This document shows positions 6,933-13,694 of a stretch of 18,542 bases of DNA, in pieces (position 1 is the first letter of the stretch; each line of letters begins with the position of its first letter). A model generated the notes under the pieces. It saw nothing but the letters and a program-made list of their open reading frames with translations. It made no database searches and was not told the DNA's origin. This stretch comes from CANGTU01 sp046336655 (lineage in GTDB: Bacteria; Bacteroidota; Bacteroidia; Flavobacteriales_D; Sanyastnellaceae). The DNA is taken from contig JBKDGH010000091.1 of assembly GCA_046336655.1 (NCBI GenBank), forward strand, positions 1-18,542. The letters run 5' to 3'. A program made the translations under genes and the position numbers.

Positions 6933-6971
6933 AGCAATATCCTGATTAGTATTCCCGCACTCTGCGGGCCG

Positions 6972-6979
6972 CAAAAGTA
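6972..6979 (-). promoter_or_regulatory. -7 promoter box of the TPR membrane protein gene
   Basis: Minus-strand TACTTTTG is an exact TAnnTTTG match. It lies about 39 nt before the preferred TTG start at 6932 and rules out the upstream TTG. Confidence 0.55.
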
Positions 6980-7003
6980 GCCAATCCTTTTGTCAATCCG
7001 GAC

Positions 7004-7861
7004 TCAGCGCGCAGTATAGAGCACTTCGAGTAATCCGCTCAGTGCATTCAAGCTGGCGCTGGCCGGATTTGTCTCTGCTTCTGTTGCTTCGGTCAGTGCA
7101 TCTGTGACGCTTTTAACAGTAGCCGACTCTGTCTGCGAAGTGTTGGAAAAATAGCTTCTCTCTCCGGTCGGAGCTGCGGTCAACGTCTTTTCCTTAACCA
7201 TGGAATTATCCTCCGCTTTTTTGCGCTCTTCGCCTTTCGCCATTGGAGCAGGAACTTCTTCGGGTTCGTTCATCGCTTCAGCAAGATTATCGGTTTGATC
7301 CGATGCCTCGTTTTCCGGAAGGGGCATTTCTTCGCTTTGAACTTCCGCGACTGCCGGTGCAACGGATTCTACCGGGCGGGGCGACTGGGGGAGCAGGGAG
7401 TCGTGAAGTACTTCTTCCCGTTCCGCAGGTTTTTCTGCGGCTTTTTCTTCCCGGCGCAGCTCAGCGAGTTCGGGCATCCGGTCGGGTACAGCAATCCAAA
7501 CTGCCACTGCGATGACCGCCAGACCGACGACAAACTGAACGGCGGGACGACGGTACCAGATGATCTGCGGCGGGTTGAATGAACTGAACAAGGTGTTGAG
7601 CCACACCCGGAATCCGCCTCTATTCGCACTGGGAAACAGCGCCATCAGGTTTTGGCGGATAGCAGGATCGGGCTCGAGCCAGTCTTCGCCTGAAGCGCCC
7701 TGATTGAGTTCATGCCACATTTTGCGCATGGACTCATATTCCTCCGGACCGCTTACATGGCGAAGCACGAATTCACGCTCTTCCGGATACAGCTCGTCGA
7801 ATGACTTGTGCAGCATCAGCGACTCAATATCCTCGGGATCGTATGGCACGTGTGGTTTCAT
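7004..7861 (-). CDS. Anti-sigma-factor-like membrane protein
   Basis: This 285-aa protein has a soluble N-terminus (residues 1-100, with HKSFDELYPEEREFVLRHV and EYESMRKMWHEL helices), a single transmembrane segment (about 106-125, VQFVVGLAVIAVAVWIAV), and a long Pro/Glu/Ala-rich, low-complexity tail that would lie in the periplasm. I assign it as the anti-sigma partner because its ATG overlaps the TGA of the ECF sigma gene (ATGA) and its topology matches sigma-binding membrane regulators. No zinc-finger HxxxCxxC is visible, so it is not a classical ZAS protein, and no FecR domain is recognisable. The function is inferred from context. Last gene of the three-gene unit. Confidence 0.7.
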   Translation of the reverse strand: MKPHVPYDPEDIESLMLHKSFDELYPEEREFVLRHVSGPEEYESMRKMWHELNQGASGEDWLEPDPAIRQNLMALFPSANRGGFRVWLNTLFSSFNPPQIIWYRRPAVQFVVGLAVIAVAVWIAVPDRMPELAELRREEKAAEKPAEREEVLHDSLLPQSPRPVESVAPAVAEVQSEEMPLPENEASDQTDNLAEAMNEPEEVPAPMAKGEERKKAEDNSMVKEKTLTAAPTGERSYFSNTSQTESATVKSVTDALTEATEAETNPASASLNALSGLLEVLYTAR

Positions 7862-8469
7862 ATCAGGTGCGTCATTATTAGAGTGAGTAAACCGAGTATA
7901 CCCTCGAACATCTTCAGTTTTTTATTCAATTCTTTCAGGGTGTAAAACAGCCTGCTCTTCACTGTGCCTTCGCTGCATTCCATCACTTCACTGATGTCGA
8001 GGATGCTCATGTCCTGATGAAACCTCAGTTCAAACGTGGTGCGCTTGACTTCATCCAGTTCATCGAGTGCCTGGGCCAGCTTCTGTCGGAACAACTCGCG
8101 GTCCATAGCGCCCTGCACCACGGGCATCGCAGTGAAGTGATCGGTGCTGCGGATTTCTTCGTGCGCCGATCGCCTCACTTCATGCCTGGCATATTCATTC
8201 TTGCACATGTTGTGCGCCACAGAGTATATCCAGGTCTTAAACGGCCGCGCGGGGTCATATAACTCCGGACGATGCACGATCTTCGTAAACAGATCCTGTG
8301 CGAAGTCGCGGGCTTTCTCCTTGTCCTTCCAAAGCATTTTATGGAAGTAGTTGTAGAGGAGTTTGCCATAGCGGTCATACAGCACTTCAAAGGCCTTCTG
8401 GTCGCGTGAAGCAATCAGTTCCATCAGACGGTCATCGCCGAGCAGTGTATATGAAGAGCGCGCAGGCAT
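7858..8469 (-). CDS. ECF-subfamily RNA polymerase sigma-70 factor
   Basis: This 203-aa cytoplasmic protein would direct RNA polymerase to an alternative set of promoters. Region 2 spans about residues 25-95 (KAFEVLYDRYGKLLYNYF, ARDFAQDLFTKIV, FKTWIYSVAHN). Region 4 spans about 125-187 (ALDELDEVKRTTFELRF, ILDISEVMECSEGTVKSRL), the helix-turn-helix for the -35/-33 element. Sigma region 3 is absent, as usual for ECF types. The hydrophobic C-terminal tail (ILGLLTLIMTHLI) is unusual for a soluble sigma factor. It starts 2 nt after the stop of the exported-protein gene and overlaps the anti-sigma-like gene by 4 bases, so the three are probably co-transcribed and translationally coupled. Confidence 0.93.
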   Translation of the reverse strand: MPARSSYTLLGDDRLMELIASRDQKAFEVLYDRYGKLLYNYFHKMLWKDKEKARDFAQDLFTKIVHRPELYDPARPFKTWIYSVAHNMCKNEYARHEVRRSAHEEIRSTDHFTAMPVVQGAMDRELFRQKLAQALDELDEVKRTTFELRFHQDMSILDISEVMECSEGTVKSRLFYTLKELNKKLKMFEGILGLLTLIMTHLI

Positions 8470-8471
8470 GG

Positions 8472-9590
8472 TCAGCGCAGGTAAGGCTCCACCGAACGGT
8501 ATTGTCCGCTCAGCGAGGCAATCTTTCCTGCCAGTTCTTTTATTTCTTCCGCTTTCTTGGTGTTTCCGGTGGTCTGGTAATGGTCATAAAGCAATACCAA
8601 CGGCACCAGGTAATTTCTGTTCAGTGGATCCGGCTCCAGCAAGTGCTTTCGTAAAAAGAGCTTTTCCCAGTTGCCGCGAAGGGTTTCCATGTTGCCCACA
8701 GTCACCGCACTCTTCTTCAGCGCCAGCCCGGTGCAATACAATTGCCCGCCATACTTCTTTAACTCAACCGGTGGTATAGTAAGTGCCAGGTATACCGGAC
8801 GCTGCGGATTGGCAGACATGATTGCTGCTGTTATGAATTCGGCAGAAGGGATGATTGTCTGAAGCGGAATGCCAAGCGCATTGCCTGCGCGTGTCCGGTA
8901 CTGGCTGCTCATCATCCATTCCAGACTTATGATCTGCACATCGCTGCGCAGTCCTTTGTCGTACTGAAGGATGTACAGCGGGTACGTGTCTGCGAATCCA
9001 TTGGTGATCAGGAGGGCATTTTTCTCCAGACTGTTCAGTACATTCCGGTTGTACTCCAGTTCGCTGTCCGATACTACACCACACTGTGCCATTTTCCTGG
9101 CCACTCTCCTTGCCTCGGTCGTGTTGCCCTGAATCTCATGCATTGCAAGCAGATCGTCCAACAGATCGGGCTCATCCGGTCGGATCGCTTGTGCTTCGCG
9201 AAGGTGCGTCCAGCCCTCATCGCGCTTTTCAAGGTGGAGGTAATTGGCGACATGCCACGCCCAGGTGCCTTTGATGTTGTTCTCCATCAGGCTGAGAATG
9301 TCTTCCAGACTTTTCTTTTTTGTGGAATTGATTTCTCTGCTCCGCTCAGTGTAGGCGCTGTAACGCGCTGCCTTGTAGTAATTCAGCCAGGCGGTTTCAT
9401 CCTTGCTGTTGAACAGTATCGCCGATTGCGACCGGTTAAGGTCGTCTTGCAATTCCTCGGATGATTCATCCTGGTTCACCGATACCCGAGGCTGGGGAGC
9501 GTTTTCGGACGCGGCCTGCGCCAGAGCGGGAGAGTGCCCCAGTGAAGCCGCCAGGAAAAGAAAAACGAAAAGCGTGTGCAACGTGTTCAT
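8472..9590 (-). CDS. Exported hypothetical protein resembling the soluble C-terminus of DUF2723 proteins
   Basis: The ATG at 9590 gives a clear signal peptide (MNTLHTLFVFLFLAASLGHS, then ALAQA as a cleavage site) and a 372-aa product. An acidic Q/N/E-rich stretch is followed by TPR-like helices (TAWLNYYKAARY, WHVANYLHLEKRDEG, AIRPDEPDLLDDLLAMHE). Next comes a block with ITNGFADTYPLYILQYDKG and DVQIISLEWM (about 195-226). That block recalls the soluble end of large Bacteroidota DUF2723 membrane proteins, which carry TxGDxDTFPLWYxQ-like sequence. Here no membrane domain precedes it. A TTG 27 nt upstream lies within a -7-like box and is not the start. As first gene of the sigma/anti-sigma unit it may act in the envelope signal, but that is inference. 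Confidence 0.78.
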   Translation of the reverse strand: MNTLHTLFVFLFLAASLGHSPALAQAASENAPQPRVSVNQDESSEELQDDLNRSQSAILFNSKDETAWLNYYKAARYSAYTERSREINSTKKKSLEDILSLMENNIKGTWAWHVANYLHLEKRDEGWTHLREAQAIRPDEPDLLDDLLAMHEIQGNTTEARRVARKMAQCGVVSDSELEYNRNVLNSLEKNALLITNGFADTYPLYILQYDKGLRSDVQIISLEWMMSSQYRTRAGNALGIPLQTIIPSAEFITAAIMSANPQRPVYLALTIPPVELKKYGGQLYCTGLALKKSAVTVGNMETLRGNWEKLFLRKHLLEPDPLNRNYLVPLVLLYDHYQTTGNTKKAEEIKELAGKIASLSGQYRSVEPYLR

Positions 9591-9614
9591 ACCTGTCGGT
9601 ACATCATGAAGCGG

Positions 9615-9622
9615 CAAAGGTT
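9615..9622 (-). promoter_or_regulatory. Putative -7 promoter box of the exported protein/sigma/anti-sigma unit
   Basis: Minus-strand AACCTTTG matches TAnnTTTG with one mismatch and lies 24 nt before the ATG at 9590. It is in the 57-nt gap after the Nudix gene, so the trio may have its own promoter or be read through from the Nudix gene. Confidence 0.4.
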
Positions 9623-9647
9623 CATCGTTTCCACTGATTCCTGCAGA

Positions 9648-10313
9648 TTATTGGAAAAAAGAATGTACTTCCTGCCCCATCGCCCTTCGGAATTCATGCA
9701 CGATCATAGCTGTGGCGCCCCACAACGTATTTCCCTGAATATTCATGGACGGCGCCTGAATCCAGGCCTTGAAGGTGGGGATGTAAATGCGGGTCTCTGT
9801 GATATTGTCCGGCCTAAACAAGCGCTGCAGAGGCTCGATGAGAATATCTCTGACCTCGCGGGTGTCCGGACGAAATTCCGACGGCTGATTCAACCATCCG
9901 ACATAAGGCTGCACGAGAAAATGACTGGGTGGGATGTAGAGTTCAGTCAGTGCGCCGAGTATTTCGATGTGATCAGGATTTATTCCGACTTCTTCGGATG
10001 TTTCACGAAGCGCCGTGGCCATCAGGTCCTTGTCGGACTCTTCCTCCTTTCCCCCCGGAAAACTGAGCTGTCCGCTATGGACGCCTTCATAATCCTGCCG
10101 GCGGATGAACATCATGTGAATCTCTTCGGGAAAAGGCATGAGCAGCATCAGCACTGCACTCTGGCGCGGAGGAGGATCTGTTTTTCGTGCTTCCGGAGCG
10201 GTGGCGCGGCGATAGCTCATCATCTCCCGATGTGCAGTTTCACCCGGCAGCGGAAGGGATAACCGCTCGCGGATCTTTTCTTTATGCGCATAAGGCTGCA
10301 CAGGATTCTCCAT
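9648..10313 (-). CDS. CoA pyrophosphatase-type Nudix hydrolase
   Basis: This 221-aa cytosolic enzyme probably splits coenzyme A or its derivatives into 4'-phosphopantetheine and 3',5'-ADP. The CoA-specific signature upstream of the Nudix box is present (FIRRQDYEGVHSGQLSFPGG, about 69-88). The box itself follows (GGKEEESDKDLMATALRETSEEVGI region, about 87-111), with the catalytic RETSEE at 103-108. The spacing G-x5-D-x8-RE matches the CoA pyrophosphatase subgroup (as in NudL) rather than the standard G-x5-E-x7-RE. The C-terminal LWGATAMIVHEF fits the same group. The ATG at 10313 is divergent from aat. A weak -7-like TAGATTCG is 8 nt upstream. Confidence 0.9.
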   Translation of the reverse strand: MENPVQPYAHKEKIRERLSLPLPGETAHREMMSYRRATAPEARKTDPPPRQSAVLMLLMPFPEEIHMMFIRRQDYEGVHSGQLSFPGGKEEESDKDLMATALRETSEEVGINPDHIEILGALTELYIPPSHFLVQPYVGWLNQPSEFRPDTREVRDILIEPLQRLFRPDNITETRIYIPTFKAWIQAPSMNIQGNTLWGATAMIVHEFRRAMGQEVHSFFQ

Positions 10314-10321
10314 CGGGGAAG

Positions 10322-10329
10322 CGAATCTA
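10322..10329 (-). promoter_or_regulatory. Weak -7-like box of the Nudix gene
   Basis: Minus-strand TAGATTCG differs from TAnnTTTG at one position and lies 8 nt before the ATG. Its divergent counterpart for aat is only 4 nt away, so the two promoters would compete. Confidence 0.3.
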
Positions 10330-10333
10330 TCGC

Positions 10334-10341
10334 TAATTTCG
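10334..10341 (+). promoter_or_regulatory. Putative -7 promoter box of aat
   Basis: TAATTTCG matches TAnnTTTG with one mismatch, 20 nt before the aat ATG, leaving room for the Shine-Dalgarno sequence on the mRNA. Confidence 0.4.
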
Positions 10342-10350
10342 GGCGGTGGA

Positions 10351-10358
10351 GAAGGAAG
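10351..10358 (+). promoter_or_regulatory. Shine-Dalgarno-like site fixing the aat start
   Basis: The purine run GAAGGAAG ends 3 nt before the ATG at 10362. It is one of the few good ribosome-binding-site candidates in the window and decides against the in-frame ATG at 10284. Confidence 0.55.
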
Positions 10359-10361
10359 ATT

Positions 10362-11078
10362 ATGCCGTTGTTTTTTTTAAACAAAGAAGAACTCTGGTTT
10401 CCACGTCTCAATGAGATGGGAAGCGATATCGTAGCTACCGGGGCGGATCTGCGTCCGGAGCGATTGATTCTGGCTTACAGCATGGGTATTTATCCGTGGT
10501 ATGAACGCCCTCGGGATATCTTTTGGTGGTGTCCGGAGGAACGCGCCGTACTGTTTCTGGATGAGCTGCACGTGAGCCATTCCATGCGCAATGTGATCAA
10601 CAAAGGCATTTTTACCTGGACCATGGATCAGGCGTTTGACGACGTGATGGCCGGATGCCGGAGCGGCAAGCGGATTGGTGAAACGTGGATTCACGAGGAA
10701 ATGGCGAAGGCTTACACCAAGCTCCACAAAATGGGCTATTGTCACTCGGTGGAGGTTTGGCAGGACGGAGAGCTTGCGGGCGGATTGTACGGGGTGAGTC
10801 TGGGCAATATGTTTTTCGGAGAAAGCATGTTCACATTGCGTCCCAATGCCTCGAAATACGGATTCATCATGTTGTGCCGTTTTTTGCATGAAAAGAACTG
10901 GCAGTTCATCGATTGCCAGGTGGCCAACCAGTACACGCTCTCTTTCGGCACACGCGATATTCCCCGCGAATTGTTTCTCGATTTACTGCGCGTTCAGATG
11001 AAATTTCCCACCGTACGCGGCAACTGGGGCGATCCGAAGGTGTGGGACAATCCCGTCAAAACGCCTCACCCATGGTGA
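10362..11078 (+). CDS. aat: Leucyl/phenylalanyl-tRNA--protein transferase
   Basis: This 238-aa cytosolic enzyme transfers Leu or Phe from charged tRNA to the N-terminus of proteins starting with Arg or Lys, marking them for ClpS/ClpAP degradation (bacterial N-end rule). Family motifs are SMGIYPWYE, FWWCPEERAVL, HVSHSMRN, AYTKLHKMGYCHSVEVW, GGLYGVSLGNMFFGESMF and IDCQVANQYTLSFGTRDIPR. Length equals that of E. coli Aat (234 aa). The chosen ATG has a good Shine-Dalgarno site and gives MPLFFLNKEELWFP, a typical start; the longer frame from 10284 overlaps the divergent Nudix gene. The last 23 bases overlap the convergent outer-membrane protein gene. Confidence 0.96.
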   Translation: MPLFFLNKEELWFPRLNEMGSDIVATGADLRPERLILAYSMGIYPWYERPRDIFWWCPEERAVLFLDELHVSHSMRNVINKGIFTWTMDQAFDDVMAGCRSGKRIGETWIHEEMAKAYTKLHKMGYCHSVEVWQDGELAGGLYGVSLGNMFFGESMFTLRPNASKYGFIMLCRFLHEKNWQFIDCQVANQYTLSFGTRDIPRELFLDLLRVQMKFPTVRGNWGDPKVWDNPVKTPHPW

Positions 11079-12153
11079 AATACACAGCATCGCTGTACTG
11101 CCCGATGGCGTAATCCAGCCGCAACGTCACCCGGCTCGACGGGTCGAGCATAAACCGCGCACCGGCCCCGGCAGTCCATATGGTATTGGGCAATGTGAAG
11201 GTGCGGAAAGAAGCGTCCATCCATCCGGCGCTGGCAAATGCAACGGCGGAAATCATTTTCCAGACCCGGTGCCTGTATTCGCCCTGTACGAGCCCAAGGC
11301 TGTGATCGCGGAAATAGCCGTCGTAATAGCCGCGCATTCGCCTGTCGCTGCCAAGTGAGGCCATGGAGAAGAAGGGCGGGCTGCCGGTCAGTCGCTCGCC
11401 CATTGCCATCAGCGCCAGCGTACCGCGTTGACCAAGCGGATGAAACGTGCGCGTATCCAGCCGCACCCGGTCGAAGAAGTAATCGCTTCCTGTGTGGTTC
11501 GACTGATGATGCCAGCTCAGTTCGATGTATTGTCCGCTGCGACTGGATATCACATTGTCGCGTGCATCAAACTGCACAACGAGTCCGGGCCCTGCAGACC
11601 GGCCTCCGTTTCCTCCGGGAATGGTACCGGAGTCCAACAGGCCGTCTTCTTTCGTCTCCAGAATGCGCTGATGCTCGGCCCAATACCGGGCGCCTGCATA
11701 CCAGTGCTCGCTCAGACGGCGCAGGTAATGCAACCGGATGCGTGGAAACTGAACTTCGTATCGCTCTTCGGTAACTGCCGGAAGGGCAAAGCCGGCGCCG
11801 TAAAAATTGTAGAAAAAACGGTTCAGCGTGAACTCTCCGTAGAGCGTGTGTTTTCGTGCCTTTGAGAAAAGCTGGAACGGAACGGTGAAAATGAATTGCC
11901 TGTTCAGCGTGTACATCGCTCCCATCTGGATGGTGGAGACAGGCGTAAGGGTATCTGTGGTATCCGCACGGAATCCATAAAAGCCCGAGGCCCCGAACCC
12001 CAGTCGAGTCTCCGGAGAATAAAAAACAACGGGATAGCCAAAATAGAGGTGCTCGGCATGCGAACGGTCGGATTTACGCTGCGCTTCCATGCGCGCGCTG
12101 AAAAGCACCATCAGCGCAAACAGAAACCGCGAGCACAATCCCCAACCGTTCAT
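11056..12153 (-). CDS. Omp85/BamA-TamA-like outer-membrane barrel protein without POTRA domains
   Basis: From the ATG at 12153 the product is 365 aa. It starts with a signal peptide (MNGWGLCSRFLFALMVLFSA, ending near MEAQ) and continues as alternating aromatic/polar beta strands. The Omp85 surface-antigen barrel is indicated by GPGLVVQFDARDNVISSRSG (DxRDN motif, about 189-208) and GSDRRMRGYYDGYFRD, with the loop-6 RGY motif at about 274-276. There is no room for POTRA domains, so it is a barrel-only member, perhaps a porin-like channel or an assembly/translocation accessory, not BamA itself. The protein ends in Phe, as many outer-membrane barrels do. The longer frame from 12192 spans the -7 box and is rejected. 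It overlaps aat tail to tail by 23 bases and is divergent from plsC. Confidence 0.85.
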   Translation of the reverse strand: MNGWGLCSRFLFALMVLFSARMEAQRKSDRSHAEHLYFGYPVVFYSPETRLGFGASGFYGFRADTTDTLTPVSTIQMGAMYTLNRQFIFTVPFQLFSKARKHTLYGEFTLNRFFYNFYGAGFALPAVTEERYEVQFPRIRLHYLRRLSEHWYAGARYWAEHQRILETKEDGLLDSGTIPGGNGGRSAGPGLVVQFDARDNVISSRSGQYIELSWHHQSNHTGSDYFFDRVRLDTRTFHPLGQRGTLALMAMGERLTGSPPFFSMASLGSDRRMRGYYDGYFRDHSLGLVQGEYRHRVWKMISAVAFASAGWMDASFRTFTLPNTIWTAGAGARFMLDPSSRVTLRLDYAIGQYSDAVYFTMGEAF

Positions 12154-12157
12154 GCCG

Positions 12158-12165
12158 CAAAGATG
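12158..12165 (-). promoter_or_regulatory. Putative -7 promoter box of the outer-membrane barrel gene
   Basis: Minus-strand CATCTTTG has one mismatch to TAnnTTTG. It is followed by CGGC and the ATG, a 4-nt spacing like those at 1715, 2844 and 3804. Confidence 0.45.
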
Positions 12166-12193
12166 ATGGACACCGGGCAATGTCTGGTTCAAC

Positions 12194-12201
12194 TACTTTC
12201 G
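12194..12201 (+). promoter_or_regulatory. Putative -7 promoter box of the acyltransferase gene
   Basis: TACTTTCG has one mismatch to TAnnTTTG and is followed by CAGC and the ATG, again 4 nt. It faces away from the barrel-gene box 28 bases off, giving a compact divergent promoter. Confidence 0.45.
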
Positions 12202-12205
12202 CAGC

Positions 12206-12925
12206 ATGAAGTGGCTTCTCTTACCGCTCAATGTTATTCAGATTGTGGTGATTCTGGTATGGACAGCATTCACCGGACTGCTCGCACTTTTTCTGCGCCT
12301 TTTTCTCTCACCTAAAAAGGTCGTTTTTTTCATCTCGCACTGGTTGTGGAGTCCGGTGATGCTGATTTTGACAATGATGCGGCTGACGGTGAGAGGCCGG
12401 GAGCATATTACCCGGGATAAGCCTTGTATTTACGTCTCCAATCATTTATCGCAATTGGATATTCTCGTCCTTCCGCGTGCGATCACCGTTCCGCTTTTTT
12501 TTGTCGCGAAAATGGAATTGAAAAAGGTACCTCTGCTGAGCCAGTACATATCTGCCATGGGGATGATTTTCATTGACCGCAAGGACAAAGAAAAGGCTAT
12601 GGCCAGCATGCGAAAGGCGATTGCTCGCATCAGGGAAGGCTATGACGTAATTACGTTCCCGGAAGGTACGCGCAGTAAAACAGGAGAACTGATGGTGTTT
12701 AAACGGGGCACCTTCATCATTGCGAAGGAAGGAAATATTCCTGTCGTTCCGGTAGCAGTTAAAGGCACCGACAAAATGCTTCCATCAGGCTCGTTCACTC
12801 TTCGTCCGGGCAGGGCAGAGGTCATCATCGGTAAGCCAGTGCAGGCTGAGGTTTTCGCTCACCTCTCCCCGGAAGAGACAGCTGCATTTTTTCGTGAAAA
12901 AGTCAAGGAGTTACTGGCAGATTGA
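12206..12925 (+). CDS. plsC: 1-acyl-sn-glycerol-3-phosphate acyltransferase
   Basis: This 239-aa inner-membrane enzyme acylates lysophosphatidic acid to phosphatidic acid in phospholipid synthesis. A long hydrophobic N-terminus (two segments within residues 3-33 and 40-58) anchors it. The catalytic HX4D is NHLSQLDIL (His80, Asp85). The glycerol-phosphate motif is MGMIFIDRKDKEKA, with arginine placed as expected. The third motif is FPEGTRSKTG (151-160), followed by IPVVPVAVKGTD. Length and motif order fit PlsC. The ATG 12206 is the first in frame. Other acyltransferases of the same superfamily (for example ornithine-lipid or hemolysin-type) share these motifs, so the substrate is inferred. Confidence 0.9.
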   Translation: MKWLLLPLNVIQIVVILVWTAFTGLLALFLRLFLSPKKVVFFISHWLWSPVMLILTMMRLTVRGREHITRDKPCIYVSNHLSQLDILVLPRAITVPLFFVAKMELKKVPLLSQYISAMGMIFIDRKDKEKAMASMRKAIARIREGYDVITFPEGTRSKTGELMVFKRGTFIIAKEGNIPVVPVAVKGTDKMLPSGSFTLRPGRAEVIIGKPVQAEVFAHLSPEETAAFFREKVKELLAD

Positions 12926-12990
12926 ATATTAACTTTCCATGAACCGCAGGATTTAGTGTTGTGAGAGACATTCTTTTCTCCGACCTTCGG

Positions 12991-12998
12991 TAACGTTG
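12991..12998 (+). promoter_or_regulatory. Weak -7-like box upstream of the T9SS pair
   Basis: TAACGTTG has one mismatch to TAnnTTTG, 9 nt before the ATG at 13008. It lies in the 82-nt gap after plsC, where no terminator hairpin was seen, so read-through from plsC remains possible. Confidence 0.3.
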
Positions 12999-13007
12999 AA
13001 TCTGTCT

Positions 13008-13673
13008 ATGCGATATCTCCTGTTTGTCTTGTTGCTTGGTGGAATTGCCATCCGGTCTTCTGCGCAGCTTTATTCCTATTCTCCTGCACCAGATTATTCT
13101 GCGGTCCTGAATATGGACGAATACAGCGTTCACCAGATTGATATTTATCCTGTGGGCCTGACTGATTTCTATATGATGGAATGGCGGCTTGTGGGCAATA
13201 CCTGTCCGGAGTCATGGGATTTTCAGCTGTGTGACTGGGCCACGTGCTTCGATGGCATGCCTAATACTGCGGTGATGGATACGATTTTCCCGGGTGGACA
13301 CGGGTTGCTCAAGGTCACCGTGAATCCCTTCATGGAAGCCGGTTCGGGTACACTTACGTTCTGGGTATTTCCGGAAGGGGAAATGGATGCCTACGAGACG
13401 GTGACTTTTCATTTCGAAACTACCGTGGCAGGCGTGAGTGATCACAGTGCAGTTACCACGCCCCCACAACTGTACCCACAACCCGCAAGAGATCAGCTTA
13501 ATTACTCGGGATTGAATACCGGCGCATGGTACCTGTACGACCTCTCCGGAAGAGTCATTTCCTCATTCTACCTGGAACGCAATGACGGCGCACTGGATAT
13601 ATCATCCCTTCAAAACGGTGTCTATTTCCTCCGTCAGGGATCGCGCACCATGCGCTTCACCTGTATTGACTAA
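13008..13673 (+). CDS. Small secreted protein with T9SS C-terminal sorting domain
   Basis: This 221-aa product has a signal peptide (MRYLLFVLLLGGIAIRSSAQ), a beta-rich domain of about 120 residues, and a type A T9SS sorting domain (about 150-221). The last includes LYPQPARDQLNY, WYLYDLSGRVISSF, and ISSLQNGVYFLRQG before the final strand. It should be exported by Sec, cross the outer membrane by T9SS and be released or surface-attached. The central domain contains SWDFQLCDWATCFDG, a W-x(4)-C-D-x(3)-C-[YF] arrangement I recall from other small T9SS proteins; its function is unknown to me. The in-frame TTG at 12996 would place four residues before the signal peptide and is rejected. It lies 21 nt before the C25 peptidase gene and is probably co-transcribed. 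Confidence 0.85.
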   Translation: MRYLLFVLLLGGIAIRSSAQLYSYSPAPDYSAVLNMDEYSVHQIDIYPVGLTDFYMMEWRLVGNTCPESWDFQLCDWATCFDGMPNTAVMDTIFPGGHGLLKVTVNPFMEAGSGTLTFWVFPEGEMDAYETVTFHFETTVAGVSDHSAVTTPPQLYPQPARDQLNYSGLNTGAWYLYDLSGRVISSFYLERNDGALDISSLQNGVYFLRQGSRTMRFTCID

Positions 13674-13694
13674 ACCTGCAACCTGCAATAACCA

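Noticed and set aside
3809..10313. Shared MENPV start of the rhomboid and Nudix proteins as a sign of a common leader
   Set aside because: Only five residues match, the two proteins diverge at once, and they belong to unrelated families; chance is sufficient.
10284..10361. Upstream start for aat at 10284
   Set aside because: It would overlap the divergent Nudix coding start and adds residues unlike Aat; the Shine-Dalgarno site supports 10362.
11238..11865. Plus-strand ORFs opposite the outer-membrane barrel gene (178 and 145 aa)
   Set aside because: Arg/Cys/Ser-rich shadows of the barrel frame; neither has a signal, motif or promoter.
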